Origin: Streptomyces sp. 2131.1
GTDB lineage: Bacteria; Actinomycetota; Actinomycetes; Streptomycetales; Streptomycetaceae
Direction: 5' to 3'
Length of the DNA stretch: 64,000 bases
Assembly (NCBI RefSeq): GCF_900105515.1
Contig: NZ_FNSY01000001.1
Location: 3,472,001 to 3,536,000 of the forward strand
Under the pieces are notes generated by a model. The model searched no databases. It was not told the origin of the DNA and saw nothing but the letters and a program-made list of their open reading frames with translations. The position numbers and the translations under genes were made by a program. Positions 1-8,147 of this stretch are shown here, in pieces; the stretch's first letter is position 1, and every line of letters starts with the position of its first letter.

Positions 1-61
1 GGCGGGCGAGCGGGACACTCGCAGCATCGCGCCGCAAATGGAGTGACCACCAGATGCTCAT
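1..61 (-). CDS. Start of an ATP-binding (anti-sigma/RsbW-like) protein, cut by window edge
   Basis: Reading leftwards from an ATG at 61, twenty codons give MSIWWSLHLRRDAASVPLAR before the window ends. This resembles the N-terminus I remember for the short GHKL-type ATP-binding regulators (RsbW-like anti-sigma kinases) common in Streptomyces; the family assignment rests on memory of that opening only. A good Shine-Dalgarno (AGGAGG) lies about eight bases upstream. Positions 62-329 are then a divergent promoter region shared with the rightward gene at 330; it holds a small ATACGTAT palindrome near 95-102 and no other gene that I can support. Confidence 0.55.
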   Translation of the reverse strand, partial: MSIWWSLHLRRDAASVPLAR

Positions 62-329
62 GCTCCGGCCTCCTGGCTGCGGCTAGACATACCGATACGT
101 ATTGCCGCACCGGGGCGCTCGTAAGCACAGGTGCGCTGTGATACCGCTCAATCGGCGGATAGCCGGATGTGCCACACCGGTGTACCCCCGCTCCACCGGT
201 CCGTTCCGCCTCACCCGCGCCCGTCCTGAATCCGCCCCAACAGCCCTGGTCACACCCAATCCGCACGGAAGACGACCTTCCGGACCTGCCGTACGGGGGC
301 AGGGGGCCAGGTGCGATGATGGGCCCGCC

Positions 330-1139
330 ATGTCTGTGTCTGTGGGACGCGCCGGAGCCGGTCTACGGCTACTGAGGGCCGCGGTGTTCGCCGCGGTCTG
401 CGTCGCGTTGTCCGCGGCCGGGCACGCGCTGGCGGCCTGCGCGACGGTCCCCTGGTGGAGCCTGCTCGCCGCTTTCGCCGGCGTCCTCGCCGTCGCCGTC
501 CCCCTCGCGGGGCGCGAACGCTCCCTGCCCTCCATCGCCGTGGCCCTGGCCGGCGGACAGCTCGCCCTGCACACCCTGTTCGGGATCGGCACGCACACCA
601 CCACCACGGCCTCCGCGGCCACGGGCGGCGAGGACGCGCTGATCCGGTTCGCGGCGAGCCTCGTCTGCGGCGCAGGACCCCACCAGCTGAACGCCGCCGA
701 CGCGCGGCACATCGTCGGCACCGCGGGCATCGACCCGGCGACGGTGACCGCCCAGGCGCACCAGCACCTGGCCGCCGCCCCGGCCGCCGGCATGTCCGGC
801 TTCTCCGGCACGCTGCCCAGCCTGCCCATGCTGCTCGGACACCTGCTGGCCGCGCTGGCCACCGGCTGGCTGCTGCGGCGGGGCGAGGTCGCCCTGTTCC
901 GCCTCGCCCGGCTGTCGGCCCACGGTGCCCAGCAGGTAGCGGCCGGGGCCAGGCTCCGGGCGCTGCGGGACGCCTTCCGTCTCGTCGCCGCCCTGCGCGC
1001 CGGACTGCCCGGCGGGCGGACGACCGGGCCGCTCATCCCCCGTACCGCCGTGGACGCGCCGCGCCCCGTCACCGGGGATCCGCTTCAGCACATGGTGATC
1101 AGGCGCGGCCCGCCCTTCGCGCTCGCTCTCGCAGCCTGA
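330..1139 (+). CDS. Conserved membrane protein of unknown function
   Basis: The product is 269 residues. I chose the ATG at 330, because the longer open frame from 102 has non-coding-like N-terminal sequence and the hydrophobic part begins right after this Met. There are about four hydrophobic segments: two near residues 10-60, one near 70-90, and one near 165-190 before a basic tail. A Thr/Ala-rich stretch after HTLFGIGTH holds several His residues, which could suit metal handling, but no known motif is visible. It sits directly upstream of the copper genes on the same strand (150 bp to the YcnI gene), so a role in the copper block is plausible but inferred only from position. Confidence 0.75.
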   Translation: MSVSVGRAGAGLRLLRAAVFAAVCVALSAAGHALAACATVPWWSLLAAFAGVLAVAVPLAGRERSLPSIAVALAGGQLALHTLFGIGTHTTTTASAATGGEDALIRFAASLVCGAGPHQLNAADARHIVGTAGIDPATVTAQAHQHLAAAPAAGMSGFSGTLPSLPMLLGHLLAALATGWLLRRGEVALFRLARLSAHGAQQVAAGARLRALRDAFRLVAALRAGLPGGRTTGPLIPRTAVDAPRPVTGDPLQHMVIRRGPPFALALAA

Positions 1140-1226
1140 CGCGACACCCTCCACGCGATGCGTACCGGCCTCCCCGTACAGCCACGGGCCCGGTACGCGT
1201 TCCGCTCGCACGGAAGTGGTGTCGCG
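1140..1226 (+). repeat. Nested inverted repeat between the membrane gene and the YcnI gene
   Basis: An outer pair CGCGACACC (1140-1148) and GGTGTCGCG (1218-1226) encloses an inner pair GCGTACCGG (1160-1168) and CCGGTACGC (1190-1198). Both pairs are perfect nine-base complements, so the transcript could fold into a two-tier hairpin. It starts immediately after the stop codon of the upstream gene and ends 63 bp before the YcnI start. It could be a terminator without a T-run, a processing site or a structured leader. Confidence 0.5.
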
Positions 1227-1289
1227 ATGTCGGCGCGCATCCGCGCGCCGGAGCACCTCCCTTCGTGTCTCTGTGGAGTGATCCCTGTC

Positions 1290-2015
1290 ATGAACGTTTC
1301 CCGCATCGCCCTCGCCGGCGGCGTCGCCGCTTCCACCGTGCTGCTGCTCGCCGGTACGGCCTCCGCCCACGTCAGCGTCCAGCCGCAGGGCGAGGCCGCC
1401 AAGGGCGGCTACGCCGTCATCAACTTCAAGGTCCCCAACGAGCGTGACAACGCCTCGACGACCAAGCTGGAGGTCAGCTTCCCGACCGACCACCCGCTGG
1501 CGTCCGTCATGCCGCAGCCGGTGCCGGGCTGGAACATCGAGGTGACGACGAGCAAGCTCACCAAGCCGCTGGAGATGCACGGCAAGACGATCAACGAGGC
1601 CGTCTCCAAGGTCACCTGGACCGGCGGCAAGATCGAGCCCGGCCGCTTCCAGCAGTTCCCGCTCTCCGTCGGCCAGCTCCCCGAGGACGCCGACCAGCTG
1701 GTGTTCAAGGCCGTCCAGACGTACTCCAACAAGGAGGTCGTCCGCTGGATCGAGGAGCCGAAGGAAGGCGCCGAGGAGCCGGAGACCCCCGCCCCCGTCC
1801 TGAAGCTGACGGCCGCGGCCGGTGACGCGCACGGCGCGACCGCCGCGTCCGGCTCGGACTCCTCGAAGACCGAGGCCTCGTCCGAGAAGAGCGAAACGAC
1901 TGCTTCGTCCTCCTCCCAGGACGGCACCGCCCGTGTGCTCGGCATCGTCGGCATCGTCATCGGTGTCGCCGGTGTGGCCTTCGGCGTCCTGGCGGGGCGC
2001 CGTCGTACGACCTGA
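1290..2015 (+). CDS. YcnI-like copper-binding membrane protein (DUF1775)
   Basis: The 241-residue product has a signal peptide ending ASA, so the mature protein would begin with His27 (HVSVQP). YcnI-type DUF1775 domains bind copper using the N-terminal His, which fits. The DUF1775 domain covers about residues 27-165. A Ser/Thr/Glu-rich linker and a C-terminal membrane helix (near 215-235) ending in RRR anchor it outside the cell. The ATG at 1290 begins the signal peptide; the longer open frame upstream is unlikely. It heads a copper run followed by SCO1, PCu(A)C and CopCD. It probably sequesters or delivers copper at the cell surface. Confidence 0.9.
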   Translation: MNVSRIALAGGVAASTVLLLAGTASAHVSVQPQGEAAKGGYAVINFKVPNERDNASTTKLEVSFPTDHPLASVMPQPVPGWNIEVTTSKLTKPLEMHGKTINEAVSKVTWTGGKIEPGRFQQFPLSVGQLPEDADQLVFKAVQTYSNKEVVRWIEEPKEGAEEPETPAPVLKLTAAAGDAHGATAASGSDSSKTEASSEKSETTASSSSQDGTARVLGIVGIVIGVAGVAFGVLAGRRRTT

Positions 2016-2083
2016 CCGGCTCCAAGGGGCCGGGACTCTTCCCGGCCCCACCCGCTCCACCGACCCACCAGGAAAAGTGCTCC

Positions 2084-2737
2084 ATGGTTAAGAAGATCGT
2101 GCCGGCCGCGGCGCTCGTCGTCGCGGCCGCGCTCACCCTGTCCGCCTGCGGCGGCAGTGACAACGACAGCAAGAAGCCCATCGCCGACGTGTCGATGGAG
2201 GCGAAGACGCAGGCCGCGACGGTGCTCGACCAGCCGTTCACCAAGCCGGCCCTCGTCCTGACCGACACCCACGGCAAGAAGTACGACCTGCGCAAGGAGA
2301 CCGAGGGCAAGCCGACGCTCATCTACTTCGGCTACACCAACTGCCCCGACGTCTGCCCGCTCATCATGAGCAACATCGCCGTCGCCAAGAAGTCCCTGCC
2401 CAAGGCCGACCAGGACAAGCTCCGCGTCGTCTTCGTCACCACCGACCCGGAGCGCGACACCCCCGCCTCCCTCGGCAGCTGGCTCAAGGCGCAGGACCCC
2501 TCCTTCATCGGGCTCACCGGCGACTTCCCTGCCATCCAGGCGGGCGCCCGGCAGATCGGCATCGGCATCGACGCGCCGAAGAAGGAGAAGGACGGCACCG
2601 TCGTCTCGATGCACGGCTCGCAGGTCATCGCGTTCTCCCCGAAGACCGACAAGGGATACGTGCTGTACAGCGAGGACACCACGCCCGACGACTACACCAA
2701 GGACCTCCCCAAGATCGTCAAGGGGGAGAACCCGTGA
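2084..2737 (+). CDS. SCO1/SenC copper metallochaperone lipoprotein
   Basis: The 217-residue product is a lipoprotein (lipobox LSAC, Cys22) with a thioredoxin-like SCO1 domain. The copper ligands are visible: Cys87 and Cys91 in the CPDVC motif and His177 in MHGSQ. SCO1 proteins load copper into, or reduce, the CuA site of cytochrome c oxidase subunit II. The stop codon overlaps the next gene's GTG start in a GTGA, which implies translational coupling to the PCu(A)C chaperone. Together the pair is the usual extracytoplasmic CuA assembly set. Confidence 0.95.
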   Translation: MVKKIVPAAALVVAAALTLSACGGSDNDSKKPIADVSMEAKTQAATVLDQPFTKPALVLTDTHGKKYDLRKETEGKPTLIYFGYTNCPDVCPLIMSNIAVAKKSLPKADQDKLRVVFVTTDPERDTPASLGSWLKAQDPSFIGLTGDFPAIQAGARQIGIGIDAPKKEKDGTVVSMHGSQVIAFSPKTDKGYVLYSEDTTPDDYTKDLPKIVKGENP

Positions 2738-3183
2738 ACCACCGCACGGCCCTCGCCGGCGTCCTGGCCCTGACCACGGGCCTGACGCTCGCGGGGTGCT
2801 CGTCCTCGTCGGACAAACCCGAGCTGAAGGTCGTCGGCGGGTTCATGCCGCAGCCCGTCAACGACATGGCGGCCGGCTTCCTCGTCGTGCGGAACAACGG
2901 CACCGGGAACGACCGCCTCACCTCGGTCACCAGTCCGCTCTCGGACGACGTCACGATCCACGAGACGAAGGACCAGGTCATGCGCGAGGTGACGTCGTTC
3001 GACGTACCCGCGGGCGGCGAGCTGGACCTCGAACGCGGTGGCAGCCACATCATGTTCATGAAGCTCAAGCGGCAGCCCAAGGAGGGCCAGAAGGTGTCCG
3101 TGGAACTGCACTTCGAGAAGGCCGGCGCCGTCAAGGTCGACCTTCCCGTGAAGGAGACCACCCACAACCCGAAGAAGCAGTGA
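2734..3183 (+). CDS. PCu(A)C copper chaperone lipoprotein
   Basis: The 149-residue product starts at a GTG that overlaps the SCO1 stop. It has a lipobox (LAGC, Cys22) and the family's copper-binding signature: His75, Met82, then 21 residues, His104-x-Met106. PCu(A)C proteins bind Cu(I) outside the membrane and hand it to CuA sites, often with SCO1. Its stop lies 14 bp before the CopCD start. The arrangement fits a single copper operon from YcnI to the DyP peroxidase. Confidence 0.95.
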   Translation: MNHRTALAGVLALTTGLTLAGCSSSSDKPELKVVGGFMPQPVNDMAAGFLVVRNNGTGNDRLTSVTSPLSDDVTIHETKDQVMREVTSFDVPAGGELDLERGGSHIMFMKLKRQPKEGQKVSVELHFEKAGAVKVDLPVKETTHNPKKQ

Positions 3184-3197
3184 GGGACTGACACGCC

Positions 3198-5144
3198 ATG
3201 ACCGCCACCGCGCCGCCCTCCGGACCGTCCCCGTCCGCCCTGCGACGGCCGCTCACCGCGGCCGGGCTCCTCACCGCCCTGCTCGGCGCGGTGTTCGGGC
3301 TGCTGCTGGCCGTCGCGGCCCCCGCGTCGGCCCATGCCGCACTCACCGGGAGCGATCCGCAGGACGGGGCGGTGGTCGCCACGGCACCCCAGCAGGTCAC
3401 CCTCACCTTCTCCGAGCAGGTCGCCCTCGGCTCGGACTCCATCCGCGTCCTGGACCCGTCGGGCAAGCGCGCCGACACCGACGCAGCCCCGCGCGACCTG
3501 CACAGCGGCTCCACCGTGAAGTACGGCGTCGCCCTGCGCGGCGGCCTGCCCGACGGCACGTACACCGTGGCCTGGCAGGCGGTCTCCGCCGACAGCCACC
3601 CCGTCTCCGGCGCCTTCACCTTCTCGATCGGGGCGCCCTCCGAAACCAGCGTCGCCCTGCCCGGCAACGCGGCCGGCGGCGGAGTCGTCGGCACGCTCTA
3701 CGACATCGCGCGCTACGCCGCGTACGCCGGGTTCATCGTCCTCGCGGGCGGCGCCGCCTTCGTCCTGGCCTGCTGGCAGCGCGGTGCGGGAGCGCGTCCG
3801 CTGCAGCGCCTGGTCGTACGCGGCTGGATGACGCTCACCGCGGCGACGATCGCGATGCTCCTCCTTCGCAGCTCGTACACCGGCTCCGGAAAGCTCGGGG
3901 ACGTACTCGACCTCGATGGCCTCAAGGCGGTGCTCGACACCAAGCCCGGCGCGGCGCTGGTCTCCCGGCTCCTGCTGCTCGGCGCGAGCGCGCTGTTCGT
4001 CGCGGTGCTGTTCGGTACGTACGCCAAGCGCGAGGACCCGCGCGAGAAGAAGGACCTCACCTTCGGCCTCGTCATCGGCGGCGCGGTCATCGCCGCCGGA
4101 ATCGCCGGCACCTGGGCGCTGGCCGAGCACGCGTCGACCGGCATCCAGCCCGGCATCGCCATGCCCGTCGACGTGCTACATCTGCTGGCCGTGGCCGCCT
4201 GGCTCGGCGGTCTCGCGGCGCTGCTGACCGCGCTGTACCGCACGCCCGACCTGCCCTCGGAAGCCGTACGCCGCTTCTCCGCGATCGCCTTCGTCAGCGT
4301 GGTCGTCCTCGTCGCGACGGGGATCTACCAGTCGTGGCGGCAGGTCGGCACGTGGTCGGCGCTGACCGGTACGGGTTACGGACAGCTGCTGCTGGTCAAG
4401 GTGGGGCTCGTCGCCGTCCTGGTGGGGATCGCGTCCATGTCCCGCCGGTGGACGGGGAGGCTCGCGGCGGGCGGCGGTGCCTCGGCCGTGGTGACAGCCG
4501 AAACCGACGAGGAACCCGGGGCCGGGACAAAGACCGAGGCCGGGGCGGAGACCGCCGAGGACCCGGAGCGCGCCGCCCAGCTCGCCCGGCAGCGGGCCGC
4601 CGTGGCCACCGCCGAGAAGAAGCGGATACGTGACGCCGACCCCGGCCGGTCGGGGCTGCGCCGCTCCGTGCTGACCGAGGTCGGCGTCGCGGTGGCCCTG
4701 CTGGCGGTGACCACGATCCTCACATCCACCGAGCCGGGCCGTACGGAGGAGGAGGCGGCGCGCTCGTCGTCGGCGGCGGCCGCGCCCGCGCCCGCGCAGG
4801 ACGGTCCCGTCAATCTCGCCCTGCCCTTCGACACGGGCGGCGAGAACGGCCAGGGCACGGTACGGATGGACATCGACCCGGGACACACCGGCGCCAACGT
4901 GATCCACCTGTGGATCGAGGACGCGGACAAGAAACCCATGGACGTTCCCGAGGTGAAACTCGCCTTCACCCTGAAGTCCAAGGACATCGGCCCCCTCCCT
5001 GCCGTCCCGGTGCGGCTGACCGAGGGCCACTGGACCGCCACCGGCCTCCAGATCCCGATCGCGGGCGACTGGGACGTCGCGGTGACGGTGCGGACCTCGG
5101 ACATCGACCAGACGACGGTCACCAAGAACGCGAAGATCGGCTGA
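3198..5144 (+). CDS. CopC-CopD fusion, copper resistance/uptake membrane protein
   Basis: The 648-residue fusion has an N-terminal signal peptide to about residue 45 and then a CopC domain whose mature end is His46 (HAALTGSDPQDG), the expected Cu(II) ligand. A CopD-type multi-helix membrane domain follows from about 160 to 425. A charged Glu/Lys-rich loop (about 430-490) and another helix lead to an exported C-terminal beta domain (about 535-648) of YtkA/FixH-like appearance. CopC-CopD pairs import or sequester periplasmic copper. The fusion and the extra C-terminal domain are common in actinobacteria. It is 8 bp upstream of the DyP peroxidase gene. Confidence 0.92.
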   Translation: MTATAPPSGPSPSALRRPLTAAGLLTALLGAVFGLLLAVAAPASAHAALTGSDPQDGAVVATAPQQVTLTFSEQVALGSDSIRVLDPSGKRADTDAAPRDLHSGSTVKYGVALRGGLPDGTYTVAWQAVSADSHPVSGAFTFSIGAPSETSVALPGNAAGGGVVGTLYDIARYAAYAGFIVLAGGAAFVLACWQRGAGARPLQRLVVRGWMTLTAATIAMLLLRSSYTGSGKLGDVLDLDGLKAVLDTKPGAALVSRLLLLGASALFVAVLFGTYAKREDPREKKDLTFGLVIGGAVIAAGIAGTWALAEHASTGIQPGIAMPVDVLHLLAVAAWLGGLAALLTALYRTPDLPSEAVRRFSAIAFVSVVVLVATGIYQSWRQVGTWSALTGTGYGQLLLVKVGLVAVLVGIASMSRRWTGRLAAGGGASAVVTAETDEEPGAGTKTEAGAETAEDPERAAQLARQRAAVATAEKKRIRDADPGRSGLRRSVLTEVGVAVALLAVTTILTSTEPGRTEEEAARSSSAAAAPAPAQDGPVNLALPFDTGGENGQGTVRMDIDPGHTGANVIHLWIEDADKKPMDVPEVKLAFTLKSKDIGPLPAVPVRLTEGHWTATGLQIPIAGDWDVAVTVRTSDIDQTTVTKNAKIG

Positions 5145-5152
5145 GCAGGACC

Positions 5153-6448
5153 GTGAGCGGAAACAGCACACACAGCAAGGACAGCGGGAACAGTGCGGCC
5201 GGGGCCCTCACCCGGCGGCGGCTGCTCGGCACCGCCGGCGCGGCCGGGGCCACCGGCCTGGTGCTCGGCGCGGCGGGCGGCGCCACCGGCTATGCCGCGA
5301 CCCGCGAGGAAGCGCCGACCGCCCGGTCCACGATCGGCTCCACCGAGGTGATGTTTCACGGGAAACATCAACCGGGGATCACCACTCCGCTTCAGGCCCG
5401 CGGCCATCTGATCGCGTTCGACCTCGCCCCCGGCGCCGGACGCAAGCAGGCCGCCGCCCTGATGCGCCGCTGGTCCGCGGTGGCCCAGCGGCTGATGGCC
5501 GGCGAAACCACCGACGGCACGGCGGACGGCCCCGGACACGACACCGGTGTCGCGCTGGACGCCGGCCCGTCCTCGCTGACCGTCACCTTCGGCTTCGGCG
5601 CCACCTTCTTCGAACGCACGGGCCTCACCGAGCACCGTCCGCCCGGGCTCGACCCGCTCCCGCCGTTCTCCTCCGACCACCTCGACACCGGCCGGTCCAA
5701 CGGCGACCTGTGGGTCCAGATCGGTGCCGACGACGCGCTCGTCGCCTTCCACGCCCTGCGCGCCATCCAGAAGGAGGCGGCCTCGACGGCCACCGTGCGA
5801 TGGCAGATGAACGGCTTCAACCGCACGCCCGGCGCCACCGCGAAGCCGATGACAGCCCGCAATCTGATGGGCCAGATCGACGGCACCGGCAACCCGAAGC
5901 CCACGGACGGCGACTTCGACAAGCGCGTGTTCGTCCCGGGCGGCCAGGACGCGGCGTACGACTGGCTCGCGGGCGGCTCCTACGCGGTGGTCCGGCGGAT
6001 CAGGATGCTGCTCGACGACTGGGAGAAGCTGTCGGTGGACCGCCAGGAACGCGTCATCGGCCGGCGCAAGGCGGACGGCGCCCCGCTCAGCGGAGGCACC
6101 GAGACCACAGCGATGGACCTCGACAAGGCGGGCCCGGACGGCAAGCTGCTGATCCCGGAGAACGCGCACGCCCGGATCTCCTCCCCCGAGCGCAACAGCG
6201 GTGCCGCGATGCTGCGGCGGCCGTTCTCGTACCACGACGGGATCGCCCCGGACGGCACCCCGGACGCCGGATTGCTGTTCATCTGCTGGCAGGCGGACCC
6301 GCTGCGCGGCTTCGTCCCGGTGCAGCGCAAGCTCGACCGGGGGGACGCGCTCTCGCCCTTCCTGCGCCACGAGGCGAGCGGCCTGTTCGCGGTACCGGGC
6401 GGTGCACCGGCCGGGGAGTACGTGGGCCAGCGGCTGCTGGAGTCCTGA
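5153..6448 (+). CDS. Tat-exported Dyp-type heme peroxidase (EfeB-like)
   Basis: The 431-residue product starts at GTG 5153, eight bases after the CopCD stop; the much longer open frame from 4910 overlaps CopCD and is unlikely. A twin-arginine signal (TRRRLLG, residues 20-26) precedes a long hydrophobic stretch. The DyP hallmark GxxDG is present as GQIDG near residue 240, and the likely heme ligand is His339 (AHARIS) upstream of a conserved RR pair. DyP peroxidases oxidise bulky phenols or dyes with H2O2. Placement at the end of a copper operon suggests a role in extracellular oxidative or copper-dependent maturation chemistry. A degenerate parS lies inside the gene at 5349-5370. Confidence 0.93.
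   Translation: MSGNSTHSKDSGNSAAGALTRRRLLGTAGAAGATGLVLGAAGGATGYAATREEAPTARSTIGSTEVMFHGKHQPGITTPLQARGHLIAFDLAPGAGRKQAAALMRRWSAVAQRLMAGETTDGTADGPGHDTGVALDAGPSSLTVTFGFGATFFERTGLTEHRPPGLDPLPPFSSDHLDTGRSNGDLWVQIGADDALVAFHALRAIQKEAASTATVRWQMNGFNRTPGATAKPMTARNLMGQIDGTGNPKPTDGDFDKRVFVPGGQDAAYDWLAGGSYAVVRRIRMLLDDWEKLSVDRQERVIGRRKADGAPLSGGTETTAMDLDKAGPDGKLLIPENAHARISSPERNSGAAMLRRPFSYHDGIAPDGTPDAGLLFICWQADPLRGFVPVQRKLDRGDALSPFLRHEASGLFAVPGGAPAGEYVGQRLLES
5349..5370. other. Degenerate parS-like palindrome inside the DyP gene
   Basis: GTTTCACGGGAAAC (5353-5366) differs from the Streptomyces parS GTTTCACGTGAAAC by one base. It sits in a longer dyad with perfect nine-base arms TGATGTTTC (5349-5357) and GAAACATCA (5362-5370). 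It encodes a Met-Phe-His-Gly-Lys stretch of the peroxidase just after the Tat signal. Confidence 0.5.
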
Positions 6449-6497
6449 GCCGCGGCGGACGGGGCCGCGGGCCGTCGGAGCCGTCACCGCGCCCGCC

Positions 6498-6599
6498 CGC
6501 CCAGAGCTTCCGGGCCGTCACCGCCCCCGGTCGCCCAGAGCTTCCGGGCCGTCTCCGCCCCCGGTCGCCCAGAGCTTCCGGGCCGTCTCCGCGCACTAG
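6498..6599. repeat. Three tandem 34-bp repeats upstream of pheA
   Basis: Copies start at 6498, 6532 and 6566, each beginning CGCCCAGAGCTTCCGGGCCG. They differ by a single A/T change and by the last few bases of copy three. The third copy runs into the pheA -10 hexamer. No gene lies in 6449-6608. Confidence 0.85.
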
Positions 6600-6602
6600 G
6601 GT
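6597..6602 (+). promoter_or_regulatory. Leaderless -10 hexamer (TAGGGT) for pheA
   Basis: TAGGGT is followed by six bases and then the ATG at 6609, the usual Streptomyces spacing at which transcription begins on the start codon. No Shine-Dalgarno is present, which agrees with leaderless translation. Confidence 0.65.
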
Positions 6603-6608
6603 GACGGT

Positions 6609-7544
6609 ATGTCCGCCACGCGCTACGCCTACCTCGGCCCCGAGGGCACCTTCACCGAAGTCGCCCTCCGTACGCTCCCGGAAGCCGCCACCCGCGAACT
6701 GGTCCCGATGGTCTCCGTGCCGGCAGCTCTGGACGCGGTGCGCAGCGGTACGGCCGCCGCGGCGCTCGTACCGATCGAGAACTCCGTCGAGGGCGGCATC
6801 ACCACCACCCTCGACCAGCTGACCAGCGGCGAACCACTGATGATCTACCGCGAGGTGCTGCTCTCCATCACCTTCGCGCTGCTCGTGCGGCCCGGCACCA
6901 AGCTGTCCGACATCAAGACGGTCACCGCTCACCCGGCCGCGCAGCCCCAGGTGCGCAACTGGATGGCCGCCCATCTCCCGCAGGCGGTCTGGGAGTCCGC
7001 GGCGTCCAACGCCGACGGCGCGCGGCTCGTGCAGGAGGGCCGGTACGACGCGGCGTTCGCGGGGGAGTTCGCGGCGGCGACGTACGGGCTCGAACCGCTG
7101 GTGACCGAGATCCACGACGCGGAGAACGCGCAGACCCGCTTCGTGCTGGTGGGGCGGCCGGCCCGGCCCTCGGCGCCGACCGGTGCGGACAAGACCTCCG
7201 TGGTCATCTGGCTGGGCGACGACCACCCCGGCGCCCTGCTGGAGCTGCTTCAGGAGTTCGCGGTGCGCGGGGTGAACCTGATGCTGATCCAGTCGCGGCC
7301 TACCGGGGCGGGCATCGGCAACTACTGCTTCGCGGTCGACGCCGAGGGCCACATCTCCGACCGCCGGGTCGGCGAGGCGCTGATGGGCCTCAAGCGCATC
7401 TGCCCCAACGTGCGATTCCTCGGCTCCTACCCTCGCGCCGGTGTGACGCCGGCCGATGTGCGTCCCCTGCGCGCGGGCACGTCCGACGCCGACTTCACCG
7501 AGGCCTCCGACTGGCTGGCGCGCAACCAGGACGGGCGCGCCTGA
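6609..7544 (+). CDS. pheA: Prephenate dehydratase
   Basis: The 311-residue enzyme converts prephenate to phenylpyruvate in phenylalanine synthesis. The dehydratase domain (about 1-185) begins YAYLGPEGTFTE and contains the catalytic TRF motif (Thr176-Arg177-Phe178). A C-terminal ACT domain (about 198-280, from GALLELL to the QSRPTG region) should bind phenylalanine for feedback inhibition. It is a monofunctional enzyme, not fused to chorismate mutase. The ATG at 6609 is set by the leaderless -10 immediately upstream. Downstream is a 600-bp intergenic region before serS. Confidence 0.97.
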   Translation: MSATRYAYLGPEGTFTEVALRTLPEAATRELVPMVSVPAALDAVRSGTAAAALVPIENSVEGGITTTLDQLTSGEPLMIYREVLLSITFALLVRPGTKLSDIKTVTAHPAAQPQVRNWMAAHLPQAVWESAASNADGARLVQEGRYDAAFAGEFAAATYGLEPLVTEIHDAENAQTRFVLVGRPARPSAPTGADKTSVVIWLGDDHPGALLELLQEFAVRGVNLMLIQSRPTGAGIGNYCFAVDAEGHISDRRVGEALMGLKRICPNVRFLGSYPRAGVTPADVRPLRAGTSDADFTEASDWLARNQDGRA

Positions 7545-7637
7545 CGGCATACCGTCGCCCGGCCGGCCGGAGCCGGCGGCCGGGCATCCCGCCGACCTCG
7601 CGACCGGTGGGATCAGCGGATTGTCCGGACCAGAAAG

Positions 7638-7934
7638 TTATCCACAGGCCGGAGCCGGAACCTGGGGACAAGTCGACACCACAATCCGACATGGTCGACA
7701 AATCAACGCAGCACTCCCAGATCCTTTCACAGGGCTTGGAGTCACCCCCTGTCAGTCCAATTCCATTGATCAACCCTTTAGGGCTATCAATTCCCACCGA
7801 ACGAGCGCGCGAAGCGGGTTTGAACTCTGAATCCATGCGCGTTCGCCGACCCGCCGGAATGATCTCCTCCGCGTCCACAGACTTCCCCCACAGCCTGTGG
7901 ATAACTTTGCCGAGCTACCCACTCCTGTGGACAA
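7638..7934. other. DnaA-box cluster in the pheA-serS intergenic region
   Basis: Three near-consensus DnaA boxes are present: TTATCCACA (7638-7646), TGTGGATAA (7896-7904) and TGTGGACAA (7926-7934, the exact reverse complement of the Streptomyces box TTGTCCACA). The whole intergenic stretch 7545-8147 is less GC-rich than its surroundings and I see no gene in it. Confidence 0.6.
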
Positions 7935-8135
7935 GCGGCGACCAACTGCCCCGCCACGCGCGGCCGATGCCTCAAGGACCCCGCCCCTTCTGCACCTTTT
8001 AGGGGAATAGGGAGTCCTCTCCCGGCCCGCGGCCGATCCCTCGCCTCCAGCCGTCCCCAGAATGCCAAATACTGCCAATTCGGGCAAAACTCCACGCTTG
8101 TCCCTATCGGTTCAAGTGGGGGAAGCCGACACCGG

Positions 8136-8141
8136 TAGCCT
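8136..8141 (+). promoter_or_regulatory. Leaderless -10 hexamer (TAGCCT) for serS
   Basis: TAGCCT is followed by six bases and then the GTG at 8148. There is no Shine-Dalgarno, so a leaderless serS transcript is likely. Confidence 0.65.
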
Positions 8142-8147
8142 GGAACG

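Noticed and set aside
369..2060. Long minus-strand frame opposite the membrane gene and YcnI
   Set aside because: The plus-strand genes have signal peptides and domain motifs; the minus frame has repetitive shadow composition.
4376..6487. Long minus-strand frame opposite CopCD and DyP
   Set aside because: The GxxDG motif, Tat signal and CopC histidine place the real genes on the plus strand.
6498..6599. CRISPR array
   Set aside because: The three copies are directly adjacent with no spacers and no cas genes are in the window.
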